Below are positions 1 through 11,450 of a stretch of 64,000 bases of DNA, piece by piece. The stretch comes from Rhodococcus phenolicus (GTDB lineage Bacteria > Actinomycetota > Actinomycetes > Mycobacteriales > Mycobacteriaceae), in NCBI RefSeq assembly GCF_001646785.1, contig NZ_LRRH01000001.1, positions 1-64,000 of the forward strand, read 5' to 3'. The number at the start of each line of letters is the position of its first letter. Within the stretch, counting starts at the first letter, position 1. The position numbers were made by a program, and so were the translations under genes. Under the pieces are notes generated by a model. It was not told the DNA's origin, ran no database searches, and worked only from the letters and a program-made list of their open reading frames with translations.

Positions 1-2558
1 GCGGCCGCGGCGGCGGACGCCGCAGTCACGCTGACTCCGCCCGTCGCCGGTGCCTGCGGCTGACCCGCTTCGACCTGGAGGTTGAACAGGAACCCGACCG
101 ACTCCTCCTTCAGGCCGTCGAGCATGCCCGTGAACATGTCGAAGCCCTCCCGCTGGTATTCGACCAGGGGGTCGCGCTGCGCCATCGCGCGCAGCCCGAT
201 TCCTTCCTTGAGGTAGTCCATCTCGTAGAGGTGCTCACGCCACTTGCGGTCGAGGACCGACAGCAGGACCCGCCGCTCGAGTTCGCGCATCGCGCTCTCA
301 CCCGCGATCTGCTCGATCTCGGCCTCCCGCCGGGCATACGCCTGCTGTGCGTCGTCGAGCAGGACGGCACGCAGCTCGTCACGGCCGAGGTCCTCGTCCG
401 CCGCGACCAGCTCCTTGTGGTCGACTCCGACCGGGTAGAGCGTCCCGAGGGCCGTCCACAGCTGCTCGAGATCCCAGTCCTCGACATAGCCCTCGGACGT
501 GGCGCCGTCGACGTACGCGGCAACGACGTCGTGGATCATCGACTCGACCTGACCCTCGAGGTCCTCCCCGCGCAGGATCCGGCGGCGCTCGGCGTAGATG
601 ACGGTGCGCTGCTGGTTCATCACCTCGTCGTACTTGAGGACGTTCTTGCGGATCTCGAAGTTCTGCTGCTCGACCTGCGTCTGCGCGCTCTTGATGGCCT
701 TGGACACCATCTTCGCCTCGATCGGCACGTCGTCGGGCAGGTTCAGCCGCGTCATGATCGATTCGAGCGCGGCGCCGTTGAATCGGCGCATCAGCTCGTC
801 GCCGAGCGAAAGGTAGAACCGGGACTCGCCGGGATCGCCCTGGCGTCCGGACCGGCCGCGCAGCTGGTTGTCGATACGCCGGGACTCGTGCCGCTCGGTG
901 CCGAGGACGTACAGACCGCCGGCGGCCTTGACCTTCTCGGCGTCCTCCTTGACCTCGGTCTTGATCTTCTCGAGCGTGTCGTCCCACGCGGCCTCGTAGT
1001 CCTCGGGTGTGTGCACCGGGTCCAGGCCGCGGCGACGCAGCGCGATGTCGGCGAGGATGTCCGGGTTGCCGCCCAGCACGATGTCGGTACCGCGCCCGGC
1101 CATGTTCGTCGCGACGGTCACCGCACCGGACCGTCCGGCCTCGGCGATGATCTGCGCTTCCTGCTCGTGGAACTTCGCATTGAGCACGCTGTGCGCGATA
1201 CCGCGCTTGGTGAACTGCCGCGACAGGTACTCCGAGCGTTCGACGCTGGTGGTACCGATGAGGACCGGCTGACCCTTCTCGTGCCGCTCGACGACGTCGT
1301 CGACGACCGCGGCGAACTTGGCTTCCTCCGTCTTGTAGATCAGGTCGCCCTGGTCGACGCGGACCATCGAGCGGTTCGTCGGGATCGGGATGACGCCGAG
1401 ACCGTAGATCTGGTGCAGCTCGGCCGCCTCGGTCTCGGCGGTACCGGTCATGCCGGAGAGCTTGTCGTAGAGCCGGAAGTAGTTCTGCAGCGTGATCGTC
1501 GCGAGGGTCTGGTTCTCGGCCTTGATCTCGACCTTCTCCTTGGCCTCGATCGCCTGGTGCATGCCCTCGTTGTAGCGGCGGCCGGTCAGGACACGGCCGG
1601 TGAACTCGTCGACGATGACGACCTCGCCGTCGCGGACGATGTAGTCCTTGTCCTTGGTGTAGAGCTCCTTGGCCTTGATGGCGTTGTTCAGGTAGCTCAC
1701 CAGCGGCGAGTTCGCGGCCTCGTACAGGTTGTCGATGCCGAGCTGGTCCTCGACGAACTCGACGCCCGCCTCGTGGACGCCGACGGTCCGCTTACGGATG
1801 TCGATCTCGTAGTGGGTCTCCGGCTTCAGCATCTGCACGATCCGCGCGAACTCCGAGTACCACTTGCTCGATGCGTCCGCGGGGCCGGAGATGATCAGCG
1901 GCGTGCGGGCCTCGTCGATCAGGATGGAGTCGACCTCGTCGACCACCGCGAAATTGTGTCCGCGCTGGACCAGGTCGTCCAGCGAGTGCGTCATGTTGTC
2001 GCGCAGGTAGTCGAACCCGAACTCGTTGTTGGTGCCGTACGTGATGTCCGCGGCATAGGCCGCGCGGCGCTGCGCCGGGGTGAGCCCGGACAGGATCACG
2101 TCGGTGCTCAGGCCGAGGGAGCGGTGCACGCGGCCCATCCACTCGGAGTCGCGCTTGGCGAGGTAGTCGTTCACGGTCACGACGTGCACACCGTCACCCG
2201 AGATGGCGTTCAGGTAGGCCGGCAGCACACAGGTGAGGGTCTTGCCCTCACCGGTCTTCATCTCGGCGATGTTGCCGAAGTGCAGCGCCGCACCACCCAT
2301 GATCTGCACCGTGTAGTGCTTCTGGCCGAGCACCCGCCAGGACGCTTCGCGGGCCACCGCGAACGCCTCGGGCAGCAGGTCGTCGAGGGTCTCCCCGTCC
2401 GCGTACCGGTTGCGGAACTCGTCCGTCTTCGCGCGCAGCTCCGCGTCGGTGAGCGCCTCGAACTCCGGCGACAGGGATTCGACGTGCTCGGCGATGTGCT
2501 TGAGTCGCTTGACCATGCGACCTTCACCGATTCGGAGCAGCTTCGTCAGCGACAGCAC
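1..2558 (-). CDS. secA: Preprotein translocase ATPase SecA (SecA1), 3' end cut by window
   Basis: SecA is the motor ATPase that drives unfolded preproteins through SecYEG. The reading frame runs from a GTG at 2558 and is still open at base 1, giving about 852 codons; mycobacterial SecA1 is about 950 residues, so roughly 100 C-terminal residues are missing. The N-terminus has the SecA hallmark [10 protein letters not shown] (residues 11-20). Walker A (KTGEGKT) falls near residues 101-107, and a DEAD-like motif (VDEVDS) and the helicase-2 motifs (GRAGRQGDPG-like) follow. The last visible residues are Ala/Ser-rich, as in the variable C-terminal linker. The GTG start is preferred because [14 protein letters not shown] matches the family N-terminus; the upstream SD-like GGACGA is weak. 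It lies downstream of hpf in the same direction, with hairpins between. SecA1 rather than the accessory SecA2 is inferred from the hpf/comF context. Confidence 0.97.
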   Translation of the reverse strand, partial: MLSLTKLLRIGEGRMVKRLKHIAEHVESLSPEFEALTDAELRAKTDEFRNRYADGETLDDLLPEAFAVAREASWRVLGQKHYTVQIMGGAALHFGNIAEMKTGEGKTLTCVLPAYLNAISGDGVHVVTVNDYLAKRDSEWMGRVHRSLGLSTDVILSGLTPAQRRAAYAADITYGTNNEFGFDYLRDNMTHSLDDLVQRGHNFAVVDEVDSILIDEARTPLIISGPADASSKWYSEFARIVQMLKPETHYEIDIRKRTVGVHEAGVEFVEDQLGIDNLYEAANSPLVSYLNNAIKAKELYTKDKDYIVRDGEVVIVDEFTGRVLTGRRYNEGMHQAIEAKEKVEIKAENQTLATITLQNYFRLYDKLSGMTGTAETEAAELHQIYGLGVIPIPTNRSMVRVDQGDLIYKTEEAKFAAVVDDVVERHEKGQPVLIGTTSVERSEYLSRQFTKRGIAHSVLNAKFHEQEAQIIAEAGRSGAVTVATNMAGRGTDIVLGGNPDILADIALRRRGLDPVHTPEDYEAAWDDTLEKIKTEVKEDAEKVKAAGGLYVLGTERHESRRIDNQLRGRSGRQGDPGESRFYLSLGDELMRRFNGAALESIMTRLNLPDDVPIEAKMVSKAIKSAQTQVEQQNFEIRKNVLKYDEVMNQQRTVIYAERRRILRGEDLEGQVESMIHDVVAAYVDGATSEGYVEDWDLEQLWTALGTLYPVGVDHKELVAADEDLGRDELRAVLLDDAQQAYARREAEIEQIAGESAMRELERRVLLSVLDRKWREHLYEMDYLKEGIGLRAMAQRDPLVEYQREGFDMFTGMLDGLKEESVGFLFNLQVEAGQPQAPATGGVSVTAASAAAA

Positions 2559-2600
2559 TGGGTGTTCGTCCTCAATCTCGGGTTCGTGCACGGACAAGAA

Positions 2601-2637
2601 AATCCGGCCGAGGGCCTCGTCGGTCCCCGGCCGGATT
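2601..2637. repeat. Inverted repeat between hpf and secA
   Basis: AATCCGGCC at 2601-2609 is the exact reverse complement of GGCCGGATT at 2629-2637, with 19 nt between. It lies in the secA leader, downstream of the hpf stop. It may act with the neighbouring hairpin at 2656-2683 in terminating hpf, or shape the secA leader. There is no U-tract. Confidence 0.4.
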
Positions 2638-2655
2638 CCATGGTAGGCGTTCGGC

Positions 2656-2683
2656 CGGAGCGGTTGCGATCGCGACCGCTCCG
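2656..2683 (-). terminator. Hairpin terminator after hpf
   Basis: CGGAGCGGT (2656-2664) pairs with ACCGCTCCG (2675-2683). The stem continues inward through a G-T pair and two G-C pairs to a 4-nt GATC loop. It begins ten bases after the hpf stop codon, which is where a terminator is expected. As is usual for actinobacteria there is no clear U-tract. Confidence 0.5.
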
Positions 2684-2692
2684 ACCGGGCGT

Positions 2693-3358
2693 TCAGGCCA
2701 GGCTGATCAGGCCGTAGTCGAACGCGTGCCGGCGGTAGACGACCGACGGCTTGTCCGATTCCTTGTCGTGGAACAGATAGAAGTCGTGGCCGACCAGTTC
2801 CATCTCGTACAGGGCGTCGTCGACGGTCATCGGCTCGGCCTTGTGTGCCTTCGTCCGGACGATCCGGCCGGGGCCGCTTTCGTTGTCCGCTTCGAGGTCG
2901 TGCGACAGATCCGGCGAGATGCCGAGCGAATCGTCCTGCGCGAGTGCCGCGGTGGCGGCGGCAACGGAGACGGGAGTCTTGTCGCCGTAGGAGACCTTGC
3001 GGCGATCCTTCGTGCGCCGCAGGCGGGATTCGAGCTTGGCGGTGACCGACTCGAACGCCGCGTAGAAACTGTCGGCGGACGCCTCGGCACGTACGATGGG
3101 GCCCTTGCCGCGGGCGGTGATCTCGACCCGCTGGCAGCTCTTCATCTGGCGGCGATTGCGCTCGTGTTGCAGTTCGACATCGAACAGGAAAATGGTCGGA
3201 TCGAATCGCTCCAATCGGGCGAGTTTCTCGGACACGTAGATCCGGAAGTGGTCCGGAACCTCGACGTTGCGTCCCTTGACAACGATGTCCGCGATGGGGC
3301 CGGCGGCGTCACCGTCGATCTCTGCAGCGGAAACCTTGGACTTCGAAGGGGTCGTCAC
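2693..3358 (-). CDS. hpf: Long-form ribosome hibernation promoting factor (HPF/RaiA family)
   Basis: This 221-residue protein is the long form of HPF, which inactivates 70S ribosomes in stationary phase by dimerising them into 100S particles. The N-terminal S30AE domain (about residues 22-130) starts at [18 protein letters not shown] and has the basic region around [11 protein letters not shown] charged linker leads to the C-terminal dimerisation domain (about 155-221), with the family-typical [20 protein letters not shown] and [11 protein letters not shown]. The GTG start at 3358 has a good SD (GGGAGG). It sits directly upstream of secA, as in mycobacteria. A possible GGAAC/GTT-type stress promoter lies about 145-165 bp upstream. 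Both domains look intact. Confidence 0.96.
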   Translation of the reverse strand: MTTPSKSKVSAAEIDGDAAGPIADIVVKGRNVEVPDHFRIYVSEKLARLERFDPTIFLFDVELQHERNRRQMKSCQRVEITARGKGPIVRAEASADSFYAAFESVTAKLESRLRRTKDRRKVSYGDKTPVSVAAATAALAQDDSLGISPDLSHDLEADNESGPGRIVRTKAHKAEPMTVDDALYEMELVGHDFYLFHDKESDKPSVVYRRHAFDYGLISLA

Positions 3359-3500
3359 TCGTACCTCCCGAGTACGGCCGGCGCAACCCGCGCACCGGCA
3401 TGATCGATGAGCGCCCCAGGCGCTCCACCCGGAACAGGCGGACCGAACGTTTCCACCCGTCTACCAGTGTTTTCCGGGCCTGAGGGCGACGGTAGTACGT

Positions 3501-3524
3501 AACCTGTGCGAGTGCCACCGTTCC
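3501..3524 (-). promoter_or_regulatory. Possible ECF-type promoter for hpf
   Basis: On the minus strand GGAAC (3520-3524) and GTT (3501-3503) are separated by 16 nt. This resembles the GGAA(C)-N16-18-GTT consensus of the SigE/SigH-type ECF sigma factors of actinobacteria. It lies between comF and hpf, pointing at hpf, which is a stress-induced gene in relatives. The match is short and could be chance. Confidence 0.25.
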
Positions 3525-3546
3525 GCTGAATTTCACTCGCGCCCAC

Positions 3547-4194
3547 TCACGCGGCAGCAATCACAAGCACACCGCAGGGCCGGAAACCGGCCGACACGAG
3601 TACCCGCACGGCCTCCGCCGCAGTCGTACCGGTGGTCAGCACGTCGTCGACGAGAAGCACCGGTCGCTCCCGCGGCACCCCCGCGCCGCGGCGGAGCAGT
3701 ACCCGCCCGGCGAGGTTACGGTGCCGCTGCGCGGCGGACAGACCCACCGAGTCCCGGACACCGCGCGCGGTCTCCAGGACCGGCACCACCCGCAATGCGC
3801 GATCGTGCGCCGCCGCAGCCCGCACGGCCCGTGTCACCGGGTCCCCACCGCGGGCCCGGGCGGCACGCGCCCGGGTCGGGGCGGGCACGACGCTCAACGG
3901 TCCGGCCGGCAACTCCCCCCAGCGGCGCAGCCGCACGATCGCCGCGCCGAGAGCGACACCCAGCGGCTCCGCCAGATCACGGCGGCCGTGTTCCTTCGCG
4001 GCGACGACCGCGCGCCGGTGCGAGCCCCGGTACGGCCCGAGCGTCCACACCGGAACACCCGGATCGACGCGAGGCCGCACGGTCGCAGGTGCATCACCGA
4101 GGGCGCGGGCACACGACCGGCACCATTGGGTCCCTGGCCGGCCGCAGCCGCCGCACTCGACGGGCAGCACGAGGTCCAGCAGGGCCTGCAGCAT
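3547..4194 (-). CDS. ComF-family phosphoribosyltransferase-like protein
   Basis: This is a ComF-type protein: an N-terminal CxxC...CxxC zinc-binding stretch (CGGCG then CRSC) followed by a type I phosphoribosyltransferase fold. The PRPP-binding loop VLLVDDVLTTGTT is intact near the C-terminus. In naturally competent bacteria ComF helps DNA uptake; in actinobacteria the role is unknown, and it may be a nucleotide-salvage relic. I chose ATG 4194 (MLQALLDLVLP...) because family members begin there; a GTG at 4224 would add ten residues, and neither has a good SD. It is the last gene of the mtrA-mtrB-lpqB transcription unit, 60 bp after lpqB. Confidence 0.85.
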   Translation of the reverse strand: MLQALLDLVLPVECGGCGRPGTQWCRSCARALGDAPATVRPRVDPGVPVWTLGPYRGSHRRAVVAAKEHGRRDLAEPLGVALGAAIVRLRRWGELPAGPLSVVPAPTRARAARARGGDPVTRAVRAAAAHDRALRVVPVLETARGVRDSVGLSAAQRHRNLAGRVLLRRGAGVPRERPVLLVDDVLTTGTTAAEAVRVLVSAGFRPCGVLVIAAA

Positions 4195-4254
4195 GGGCCA
4201 CACTGTGCCCGACGGCACCGACACGCGGAACGCCGCCGGGTGCGCGGGCGCCCG

Positions 4255-6066
4255 TCAGCCCGGCAGTACCGGGATCGCGGTCAGTCCCGCCAAGCCCGGA
4301 ACCTCACGCCAGTAGCGATCGCCGGCGGGATCGCTGTTGTTGAGCTGGAACACCGCCCGGGAATCCGACACGAACTCGGTGGTCGTCGACGCCTCGACCG
4401 CGCCGACCGGCGGGGTCAGGTTCCGGCTCGGCAGCGCATCCATCCGCGACCCGTCCACCGCGACCTGGACGACCGGGATGTCGGACGCCGCCCGTGCCAC
4501 GACCACCGTGTCCGAGGTGCTCCAGTCGAGCGAGAGCGCGGGACTGCCGAGCCCGACGGCGATCTCGCGGGGACTCGTCAGGGCATACTCACCGTTCGGG
4601 AGCTGGACGACGGTCGCCGAGTACACGCGGCCGTCGACGATCAGGGCGGCGCGCACACCGTCGCGCGACAGGCGCAGTTCGGTGATCCGGCCGCCGAGGG
4701 CCAGGATGTCGCCCGCCTCGACCGGTATCACGGTCACCCGCCCGGTCCCGGGTTCACGGACCACGCGCACGACCGACGTGCCACCCACGACCGCCCACAC
4801 CGAGTTGTCGTCGATCGACCACGACGGCCGGCTGATCGAGCTGCCTTCCGCCGCGCGCATCGCTGCCCCGTCGCCGTACCCGCCGATCATCAGCTCGACG
4901 GCCGGTTCCGGCTCGGGTCGTCCCGTTCCGACGACGCCGGCGACGAGCTGCCCGTCGTGCGAGATGGCGACGGATTGCAGGGCGGTGCTGTGACCGAAGA
5001 ATCCGGGCACGGGAGTGACACCCGTCTCGGCGACGCTGACCAGGCCGCCGCCGCGCACGGCGTGCAGGCCGATGGTCGCGCTGGAGGTGGCGAGCGGGTT
5101 CGTCGACGCCACGTCTGCGGTGGTCCAGCCGTTGGGGAACCGTTCGTCGAGCGGCTGCCCGTCCGCGAGGAGCACGTACGGCCCGGAGATCTCGGCGTTC
5201 GCGAGCGTCCAGATCACCTGGGCGGCGAGCAGCTCACGGTCCTGTTTCGCGAGCCCGTTCACCCCCTGGAAATCCACTTTGATGCCGCCGAGTCCCACAC
5301 CGACCTGTGCGGTGCGCCCGTCGGCCTTGGTGATCGGCCCGATGACGCCGACACCCTCGAGCAGGTTGCGCACGGCCGGTTCCAGCGACGGTTTCGGGCC
5401 TTCGACGAGCAGCCCGACAAGCTGGGACGCGGCCTGCTCCTGGGTACCGGCGATCCAGCGGGGGTCCGGAACGACGGTCCGGCCGGACGGGTCGACGAAG
5501 AACAGCGACCGCCGCTGGTAGGTGTTGAGGAACTGCGGCCGGTCCATGACGACACCGGGTGGCAGGTCGTCGATCCGCCATTCGCCGTCGGACCGGACGA
5601 GGGTGATCTTCGCTTCGAAGGGGCCCTGGTCCGCGCGGTACAGTCCCCCTTCTTCGAGGTAGCCCGCGCGGGTCGCCCGGATCACATAGGTGGCGCGGTC
5701 GCCGCTGCGGGATTCCGGCAGCACGTCGACCTTCTCGACGATGGTGGCGCTGGCCGCGTCGTCCCAGCGACGCGTCATCTCCGGCGTCAGGTACTGGCGC
5801 GCGGCCTGGTGCCGGTTGGTGGGATCGGTGCTGGCCAGCAGGAAATCACGCAACAGCAGGTCCGGCTCGCGGCCGGGCGCCGGCGCCGCGACTTCCGTGG
5901 AGTCGGGCTCGCGGGCGATGGTGCCGATGGCCTGCGGGGACGAGGAGTCCGGCAGGTTCGCGCAGCCCGAGATCGCGAGCAGGAACGTCAACAGGAGAAC
6001 GGGGACGGTGACACGGGCGGCACGGGCCCGCGGGGCACGCGCGCGCGCCGGCAGCGGGTCGCTCAT
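4255..6066 (-). CDS. lpqB: Lipoprotein LpqB, partner of the MtrAB system
   Basis: LpqB is a cell-surface lipoprotein that interacts with the extracellular part of MtrB and modulates MtrA phosphorylation, cell-wall homeostasis and division. The 603-residue product has a basic N-terminus, a hydrophobic segment and the lipobox LAISGC (Cys about residue 31), so it should be lipidated and anchored outside. A GerMN domain lies in the middle (around [15 protein letters not shown]), and the C-terminal half is a beta-propeller-like region. The ATG at 6066 overlaps the mtrB stop (ATGA), which fixes the start. The reading frame continues further upstream inside mtrB, but that part is antisense-free coding of mtrB in another frame and is not used. 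Confidence 0.94.
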   Translation of the reverse strand: MSDPLPARARAPRARAARVTVPVLLLTFLLAISGCANLPDSSSPQAIGTIAREPDSTEVAAPAPGREPDLLLRDFLLASTDPTNRHQAARQYLTPEMTRRWDDAASATIVEKVDVLPESRSGDRATYVIRATRAGYLEEGGLYRADQGPFEAKITLVRSDGEWRIDDLPPGVVMDRPQFLNTYQRRSLFFVDPSGRTVVPDPRWIAGTQEQAASQLVGLLVEGPKPSLEPAVRNLLEGVGVIGPITKADGRTAQVGVGLGGIKVDFQGVNGLAKQDRELLAAQVIWTLANAEISGPYVLLADGQPLDERFPNGWTTADVASTNPLATSSATIGLHAVRGGGLVSVAETGVTPVPGFFGHSTALQSVAISHDGQLVAGVVGTGRPEPEPAVELMIGGYGDGAAMRAAEGSSISRPSWSIDDNSVWAVVGGTSVVRVVREPGTGRVTVIPVEAGDILALGGRITELRLSRDGVRAALIVDGRVYSATVVQLPNGEYALTSPREIAVGLGSPALSLDWSTSDTVVVARAASDIPVVQVAVDGSRMDALPSRNLTPPVGAVEASTTTEFVSDSRAVFQLNNSDPAGDRYWREVPGLAGLTAIPVLPG

Positions 6067-7766
6067 GTGGTCGCTCCTTCGGGCGGAGCGGGTTCGACGA
6101 CGGCAGGTGCCGCACTCTCGGCTGTCGCCGGCGGCGTCTTGCCCTGCACGGCACGTGCGTTGGTCGGGACGAGCGGCAGCGGGCTGCGGCCGACCTTGCG
6201 TCCGCGCTCTCGCGGCAGCGTCAGCCGGAAACATGCGCCCTGGCCCGGTTCTCCCCACGCTTCCAGTTTGCCGTTGTGCAGGTTCGCGTCCTCGACGCTG
6301 ATCGCCAGGCCGAGACCGGTCCCGCCGGAACGTCGCACCCGGGACGGGTCGGAGCGCCAGAAGCGGTTGAACACGAGCTTCTCCTCGCCCGGCCGCAGAC
6401 CGACGCCCTGGTCGCGGACCACGAAGGCGGCGGCCGCGTCGTCGGCGCGCAGCCGCAGCAGGATCGGCTTGCCCTCACCGTGATCGATCGCGTTCGCGAG
6501 CAGGTTCCGCAGGATACGTTCGACGCGGCGGGGATCGACTTCCGCGCCGACGGGTTCGTTGGGCAGGTCCACGATGAGTTCGGTCGCGGTCTCGCGGGCC
6601 AGGTGCCGGACGGTGGACACCGCCGCCCGCGCACACATGCGCAGGTCCAGTTGCTCGGCGGCGAGTTCGGCCACACCGGCGTCGTGGCGGCTGATCTCGA
6701 GCAGAACGCCGAGCAGGCTCTCGAACCGGTCGAGTTCGGCGACGAGCAGTTCGGAGGCACGTTTGAGCGAGGGATCGAGTTCGTCGCTGCCGTCGTGGAT
6801 CAGGTCCGCGGCCATCCGCACCGTCGTCAGCGGGGTCCGGAGTTCGTGGCTGACGTCCGAGGTGAACCGCTTCTGCAGGTTGCCGTACTCCTCGAGTTGG
6901 GTGATCTGCCGCGACAGGCTCTCGGCCATCTCGTTGAACGACATCGCCAGCCGGGCCATGTCGTCCTCACCGCGTACCGGCATCCGTTCCTTGAGCCGGC
7001 CGTCGGCGAACCGCACCGCGATCCGCGACGCGGACCGGATCGGGAGGACCACCTGGCGCGCCACGATCATCGAGATCGCGGCGAGCAGCACCAGCAGGAC
7101 CAGCGCGCCGACGAGCAGGGTTCCGCGCACGAGGGCGAGAGTGCTCTCCTCCCCCGCCAGCGGGAACACCAGGTACAGCTCGAGCGTGCTGATGTTCGAG
7201 GATGTCGGGCTTCCGACGATCAGTGCCGGACCGGAGTAGCCGTCGGGATCGTCGACGGTCGCGAACTGGTAGGCGATCTGGCCGTTCTGCACGAAGGCCC
7301 GCAGATTCTGGGGGATCTGGTCGGCGGGGCCGCTCGACGTCGGTGCGCGCGGCCCGTCGCCGGGAACGATGAGCACCGGATCGAATGTACCCGCGACACC
7401 GGTGTCCTGGCCCGCGTCGCTCCCGCGGTTGGTGAGCGTGGCCCGGGCACTGTCGAGGCGGACGCTCAGCGACCCGGAGTCGTCGGCCCCGGCCAGCTGG
7501 CCTTCGACGAGCGTCCGGGACCGCTCCATCTCCTCGGTGGCCGCGTTGATCTTCACTTCGAGCAGCCGATCGGTGATCTGGCTGGTCAGCACCACGCCGA
7601 GTACCAGCATCACGACCAGCGACAGTGTCAGGGTCGACACCACGACCCGCAGCTGGAGCGACCGGCGCCACGTGTGGGCGAGCCAGCTGCTCAGCGAACG
7701 GGACCACCTCAGCAGCGGCAGAGTCCTTCGAGTGATCCGCCGCCGCAGTCGGTAAGCACGGATCAC
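6063..7766 (-). CDS. mtrB: Sensor histidine kinase MtrB
   Basis: This 567-residue membrane kinase phosphorylates MtrA. The first transmembrane segment is around residues 42-62, an extracytoplasmic sensor region follows to about 210, and the second membrane segment is at about 214-236. HAMP comes next, then HisKA with the phospho-accepting H307 in [10 protein letters not shown] and a HATPase with N box (LLANAIDHG), DQGVG and GGTGLGLAI. The long Pro/Ala-rich C-terminal tail is typical of MtrB. It overlaps mtrA by four bases (GTGA) and lpqB by four (ATGA), so the three are translationally coupled. The system controls cell division and peptidoglycan-hydrolase genes in mycobacteria and corynebacteria. 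Confidence 0.97.
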   Translation of the reverse strand: MIRAYRLRRRITRRTLPLLRWSRSLSSWLAHTWRRSLQLRVVVSTLTLSLVVMLVLGVVLTSQITDRLLEVKINAATEEMERSRTLVEGQLAGADDSGSLSVRLDSARATLTNRGSDAGQDTGVAGTFDPVLIVPGDGPRAPTSSGPADQIPQNLRAFVQNGQIAYQFATVDDPDGYSGPALIVGSPTSSNISTLELYLVFPLAGEESTLALVRGTLLVGALVLLVLLAAISMIVARQVVLPIRSASRIAVRFADGRLKERMPVRGEDDMARLAMSFNEMAESLSRQITQLEEYGNLQKRFTSDVSHELRTPLTTVRMAADLIHDGSDELDPSLKRASELLVAELDRFESLLGVLLEISRHDAGVAELAAEQLDLRMCARAAVSTVRHLARETATELIVDLPNEPVGAEVDPRRVERILRNLLANAIDHGEGKPILLRLRADDAAAAFVVRDQGVGLRPGEEKLVFNRFWRSDPSRVRRSGGTGLGLAISVEDANLHNGKLEAWGEPGQGACFRLTLPRERGRKVGRSPLPLVPTNARAVQGKTPPATAESAAPAVVEPAPPEGATT

Positions 7767-8440
7767 GGCGGTCCGGCCTTGTAGCCGACGCCGCGCACGG
7801 TCAGCACGACCTCGGGATTCTCGGGATCCTTCTCGACCTTCGCGCGCAGCCGCTGCACGTGCACGTTGACGAGTCGCGTGTCGGCGGCGTGCCGGTAACC
7901 CCAGACCTGTTCGAGCAGGACCTCACGGGTGAACACCTGCCGCGGCTTGCGGGCCAGGGCCACCAGCAGATCGAACTCGAGCGGGGTCAGGGAGATGAGT
8001 TCCTCACCTCGGCTGACCTTGTGCGCCGGCACGTCGATGGTGATCTCCCCGATCGACAGCATCTCGGCGGGTTCCTGCTCGGTGCGACGCAGCCGTGCCC
8101 GCACCCGGGCGACGAGTTCCTTCGGCTTGAACGGCTTGACGATGTAGTCGTCGGCGCCCGATTCGAGCCCGAGCACCACGTCCACCGTGTCCGACTTGGC
8201 GGTGAGCATGACGATCGGGACACCCGAATCGGCGCGCAGAACACGGCACACGTCGATGCCGTTCATGCCGGGCAGCATGAGATCGAGCAGAACGAGGTCG
8301 GGCCGGATCTCGCGCACGGCACCGAGTGCCTGCGTGCCGTCTCCGACCACATAGGGTTCGAAACCTTCGCCCCGCAGGACGATCGTGAGCATCTCGGCCA
8401 GCGCGGTGTCGTCGTCGACGACGAGAATCCTCGGCTTCAT
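7763..8440 (-). CDS. mtrA: Response regulator MtrA (OmpR family)
   Basis: MtrA is the OmpR/PhoB-type regulator paired with MtrB; it binds DNA as a phosphorylated dimer and is essential in several mycobacteria. The 225-residue protein has an intact receiver domain with acidic pocket VVDDD, phospho-acceptor D53 (LLDLMLPG), the conserved Thr/Lys (MLTAKSD, IVKPFKP), and a C-terminal winged helix ending in [12 protein letters not shown]...[10 protein letters not shown]. Very high similarity to the family is evident by eye. The start ATG is five bases after the tmk stop, so tmk-mtrA-mtrB-lpqB are probably co-transcribed. Confidence 0.98.
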   Translation of the reverse strand: MKPRILVVDDDTALAEMLTIVLRGEGFEPYVVGDGTQALGAVREIRPDLVLLDLMLPGMNGIDVCRVLRADSGVPIVMLTAKSDTVDVVLGLESGADDYIVKPFKPKELVARVRARLRRTEQEPAEMLSIGEITIDVPAHKVSRGEELISLTPLEFDLLVALARKPRQVFTREVLLEQVWGYRHAADTRLVNVHVQRLRAKVEKDPENPEVVLTVRGVGYKAGPP

Positions 8441-8445
8441 ACCGT

Positions 8446-9111
8446 CTATCGTGTCACTCCTTCACCGTGCCGAAGCTGATTTGAGATCTGTGCGGCGAGT
8501 TGTACCGGATCGGTGTCGGGTCCGGCGACCACCCACGGCGACATCCACTTCTGGTGCACCAGCTCGTCGTACACCTCGCCGGTGCGGATCTGGAGATCGC
8601 TGTCGCGTTCGTACGCGTCCCGGTCGCGGGTTGCGTCGGCGGCCGCCCGGTCACGTGCCCGCTGCGCTGCCAGTTCGACGGGCACCTTCAGCAGCAGCTG
8701 CAGATCGGGTACCGGCAGTCCGAACCGGTCGAATTCGATCTCCCGCACCCATTCGGCGGCGGGACCCGAGGCCCCTTGATGCCGCCGGGCCGAGGTGTAC
8801 GCGACGTTCGACGCCACGTACCGATCCAGCAGCACGATGTCGTTGTCGGCGAGCAGCTTCCGCAACTCGTCGGCGGCGTCACGCCGGTCGAGGGCCCACA
8901 GCAGAGCCATCGCCTCGACGCTGGACGCCGTGTCCCCGTGCCGCCCACGCAGGGCCTCGGCCCCGAGATCGGCGTGCACGGACCGTCCGTAGCGCGGGAA
9001 GGCAAGGGTCGCGACGCGGGAACCCGCGGCGCGCCAGGACTCGACGAGACCGGCGGACAGTGTCCGCTTACCGGCCCCGTCGAGTCCCTCGACGACGATG
9101 AGAACGCCCAT
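8446..9111 (-). CDS. tmk: Thymidylate kinase
   Basis: The enzyme phosphorylates dTMP to dTDP in the cytoplasm. The 221-residue protein starts with the P-loop EGLDGAGKRT. It has the DR(Y/H) motif (LLDRYVASNVAYTSAR), the LID region (RARDRAAADATRDRDAYE) and the LKVPVELAAQR strand. The size is typical. The P-loop has Arg before Thr as in other actinobacterial enzymes. It lies between ahcY (21 bp upstream) and mtrA (5 bp downstream), the same order as in Mycobacterium. Confidence 0.96.
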   Translation of the reverse strand: MGVLIVVEGLDGAGKRTLSAGLVESWRAAGSRVATLAFPRYGRSVHADLGAEALRGRHGDTASSVEAMALLWALDRRDAADELRKLLADNDIVLLDRYVASNVAYTSARRHQGASGPAAEWVREIEFDRFGLPVPDLQLLLKVPVELAAQRARDRAAADATRDRDAYERDSDLQIRTGEVYDELVHQKWMSPWVVAGPDTDPVQLAAQISNQLRHGEGVTR

Positions 9112-9132
9112 TCTTCGGTTCTCGGAATCCGA

Positions 9133-10602
<1,470 letters not shown>

Positions 10603-10703
10603 GTGTGAGCGCCTCTCCTGTTGGCAGTCGGTTCGTGGAACAGGCTATACAACCATGCCGACGAGCGCCGCTGCCGTACTGGGCGGTATCCCGCCGCGGA
10701 GAG

Positions 10704-11366
10704 TCAGTTCCCGGCGGTGATCCGGTCGAGGAACGGGCCGAGCAGGTGCGCCATGTCCGCGGCGACGTCCCGGTCGGACTCCGGCGGCATCGCGATGTAG
10801 CTCATCGCGATGCGCACGACGGCCCGCGCCAGTACCGTCGCGTCGGCCTCCGGCGCCTGCACCCAGCTGCGCCGGAACGTCTCGGCGAGCCGGCCGGACG
10901 CCCGTTCGATCAGCGGCCCCGAATCGGTGGTGATCAGTCGCAGCAGATCGGGTTTGGCGTCACCGCGCAGCAGCGACTGCACGAGCGGATCGGAACCGCT
11001 GTCCACGAAGAACGCCGCGAATCCGCCCGCCAAGGCCCCCCGGGTGTCACCGACGTGCGCGTAGACCGACGCGTCGACGGCGTCGACGAACTGGTCCGCC
11101 AACCGCAGCGCGTACGCCTGCGCCAGCCCGTGGCGGGAGGAGAACTCGTTGTAGAGCGTCTGGCGGCTCACCCCGGCGCGGCGGGCGACGTCGGTCATGG
11201 TGATCGACGGCCAGTCGCGGACGGTCAGCAGTTCTCGCATCGCGTCGAGCACCGACGTGCGCAGCAGCATGCGGCTGGCCTCGTGGAACTGCACGCGTCG
11301 CCGTCCCTCGGGGGCTTCGACCCCGGCGGAGTCGTCTGCGGAGGGTGTCTCGTGCACGATCGACAT
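10704..11366 (-). CDS. TetR-family regulator, AlkX/AlkU-like, without neighbouring alkB
   Basis: The predicted 220-residue TetR-type repressor has an N-terminal helix-turn-helix (SITMTDVARRAGVSRQTLYNEF, about residues 50-72) and an all-helical ligand domain. It resembles the regulator that closes the alkB-rubA-rubB alkane-hydroxylase operons of Rhodococcus and Mycobacterium (Rv3249c position beside sahH), but no alkane hydroxylase or rubredoxin gene is present here: manA follows directly upstream. I chose ATG 11366 (MSIVHETPSADD); a TTG at 11402 would extend it by 12 residues. What it regulates is unknown; autoregulation or a distant alkB are possibilities. Confidence 0.85.
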   Translation of the reverse strand: MSIVHETPSADDSAGVEAPEGRRRVQFHEASRMLLRTSVLDAMRELLTVRDWPSITMTDVARRAGVSRQTLYNEFSSRHGLAQAYALRLADQFVDAVDASVYAHVGDTRGALAGGFAAFFVDSGSDPLVQSLLRGDAKPDLLRLITTDSGPLIERASGRLAETFRRSWVQAPEADATVLARAVVRIAMSYIAMPPESDRDVAADMAHLLGPFLDRITAGN

Positions 11367-11450
11367 GTCGCGACGGTGCCACGCCGTGACATGCCGCGTC
11401 AACGCAGCACACGGCGTGTGACCGCTACCACAGCCCGGTACCTGCGCGGA

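Noticed and set aside
231-2717. Very long plus-strand open frame opposite secA and hpf
   Set aside because: It is the antisense of secA in a GC-rich genome. The translation is Val/Leu/Asp/Arg-rich without any domain, while the minus frame encodes unmistakable SecA motifs.
3721-6483. 920-codon plus-strand frame over comF, lpqB and mtrB
   Set aside because: Low-complexity Arg/Gly/His-rich translation antisense to three recognised genes; a codon-bias artefact.
9112-9132. SAH/SAM riboswitch near ahcY
   Set aside because: The short ahcY leader (10603-10703) lacks the pairing pattern of known SAH or SAM riboswitches.
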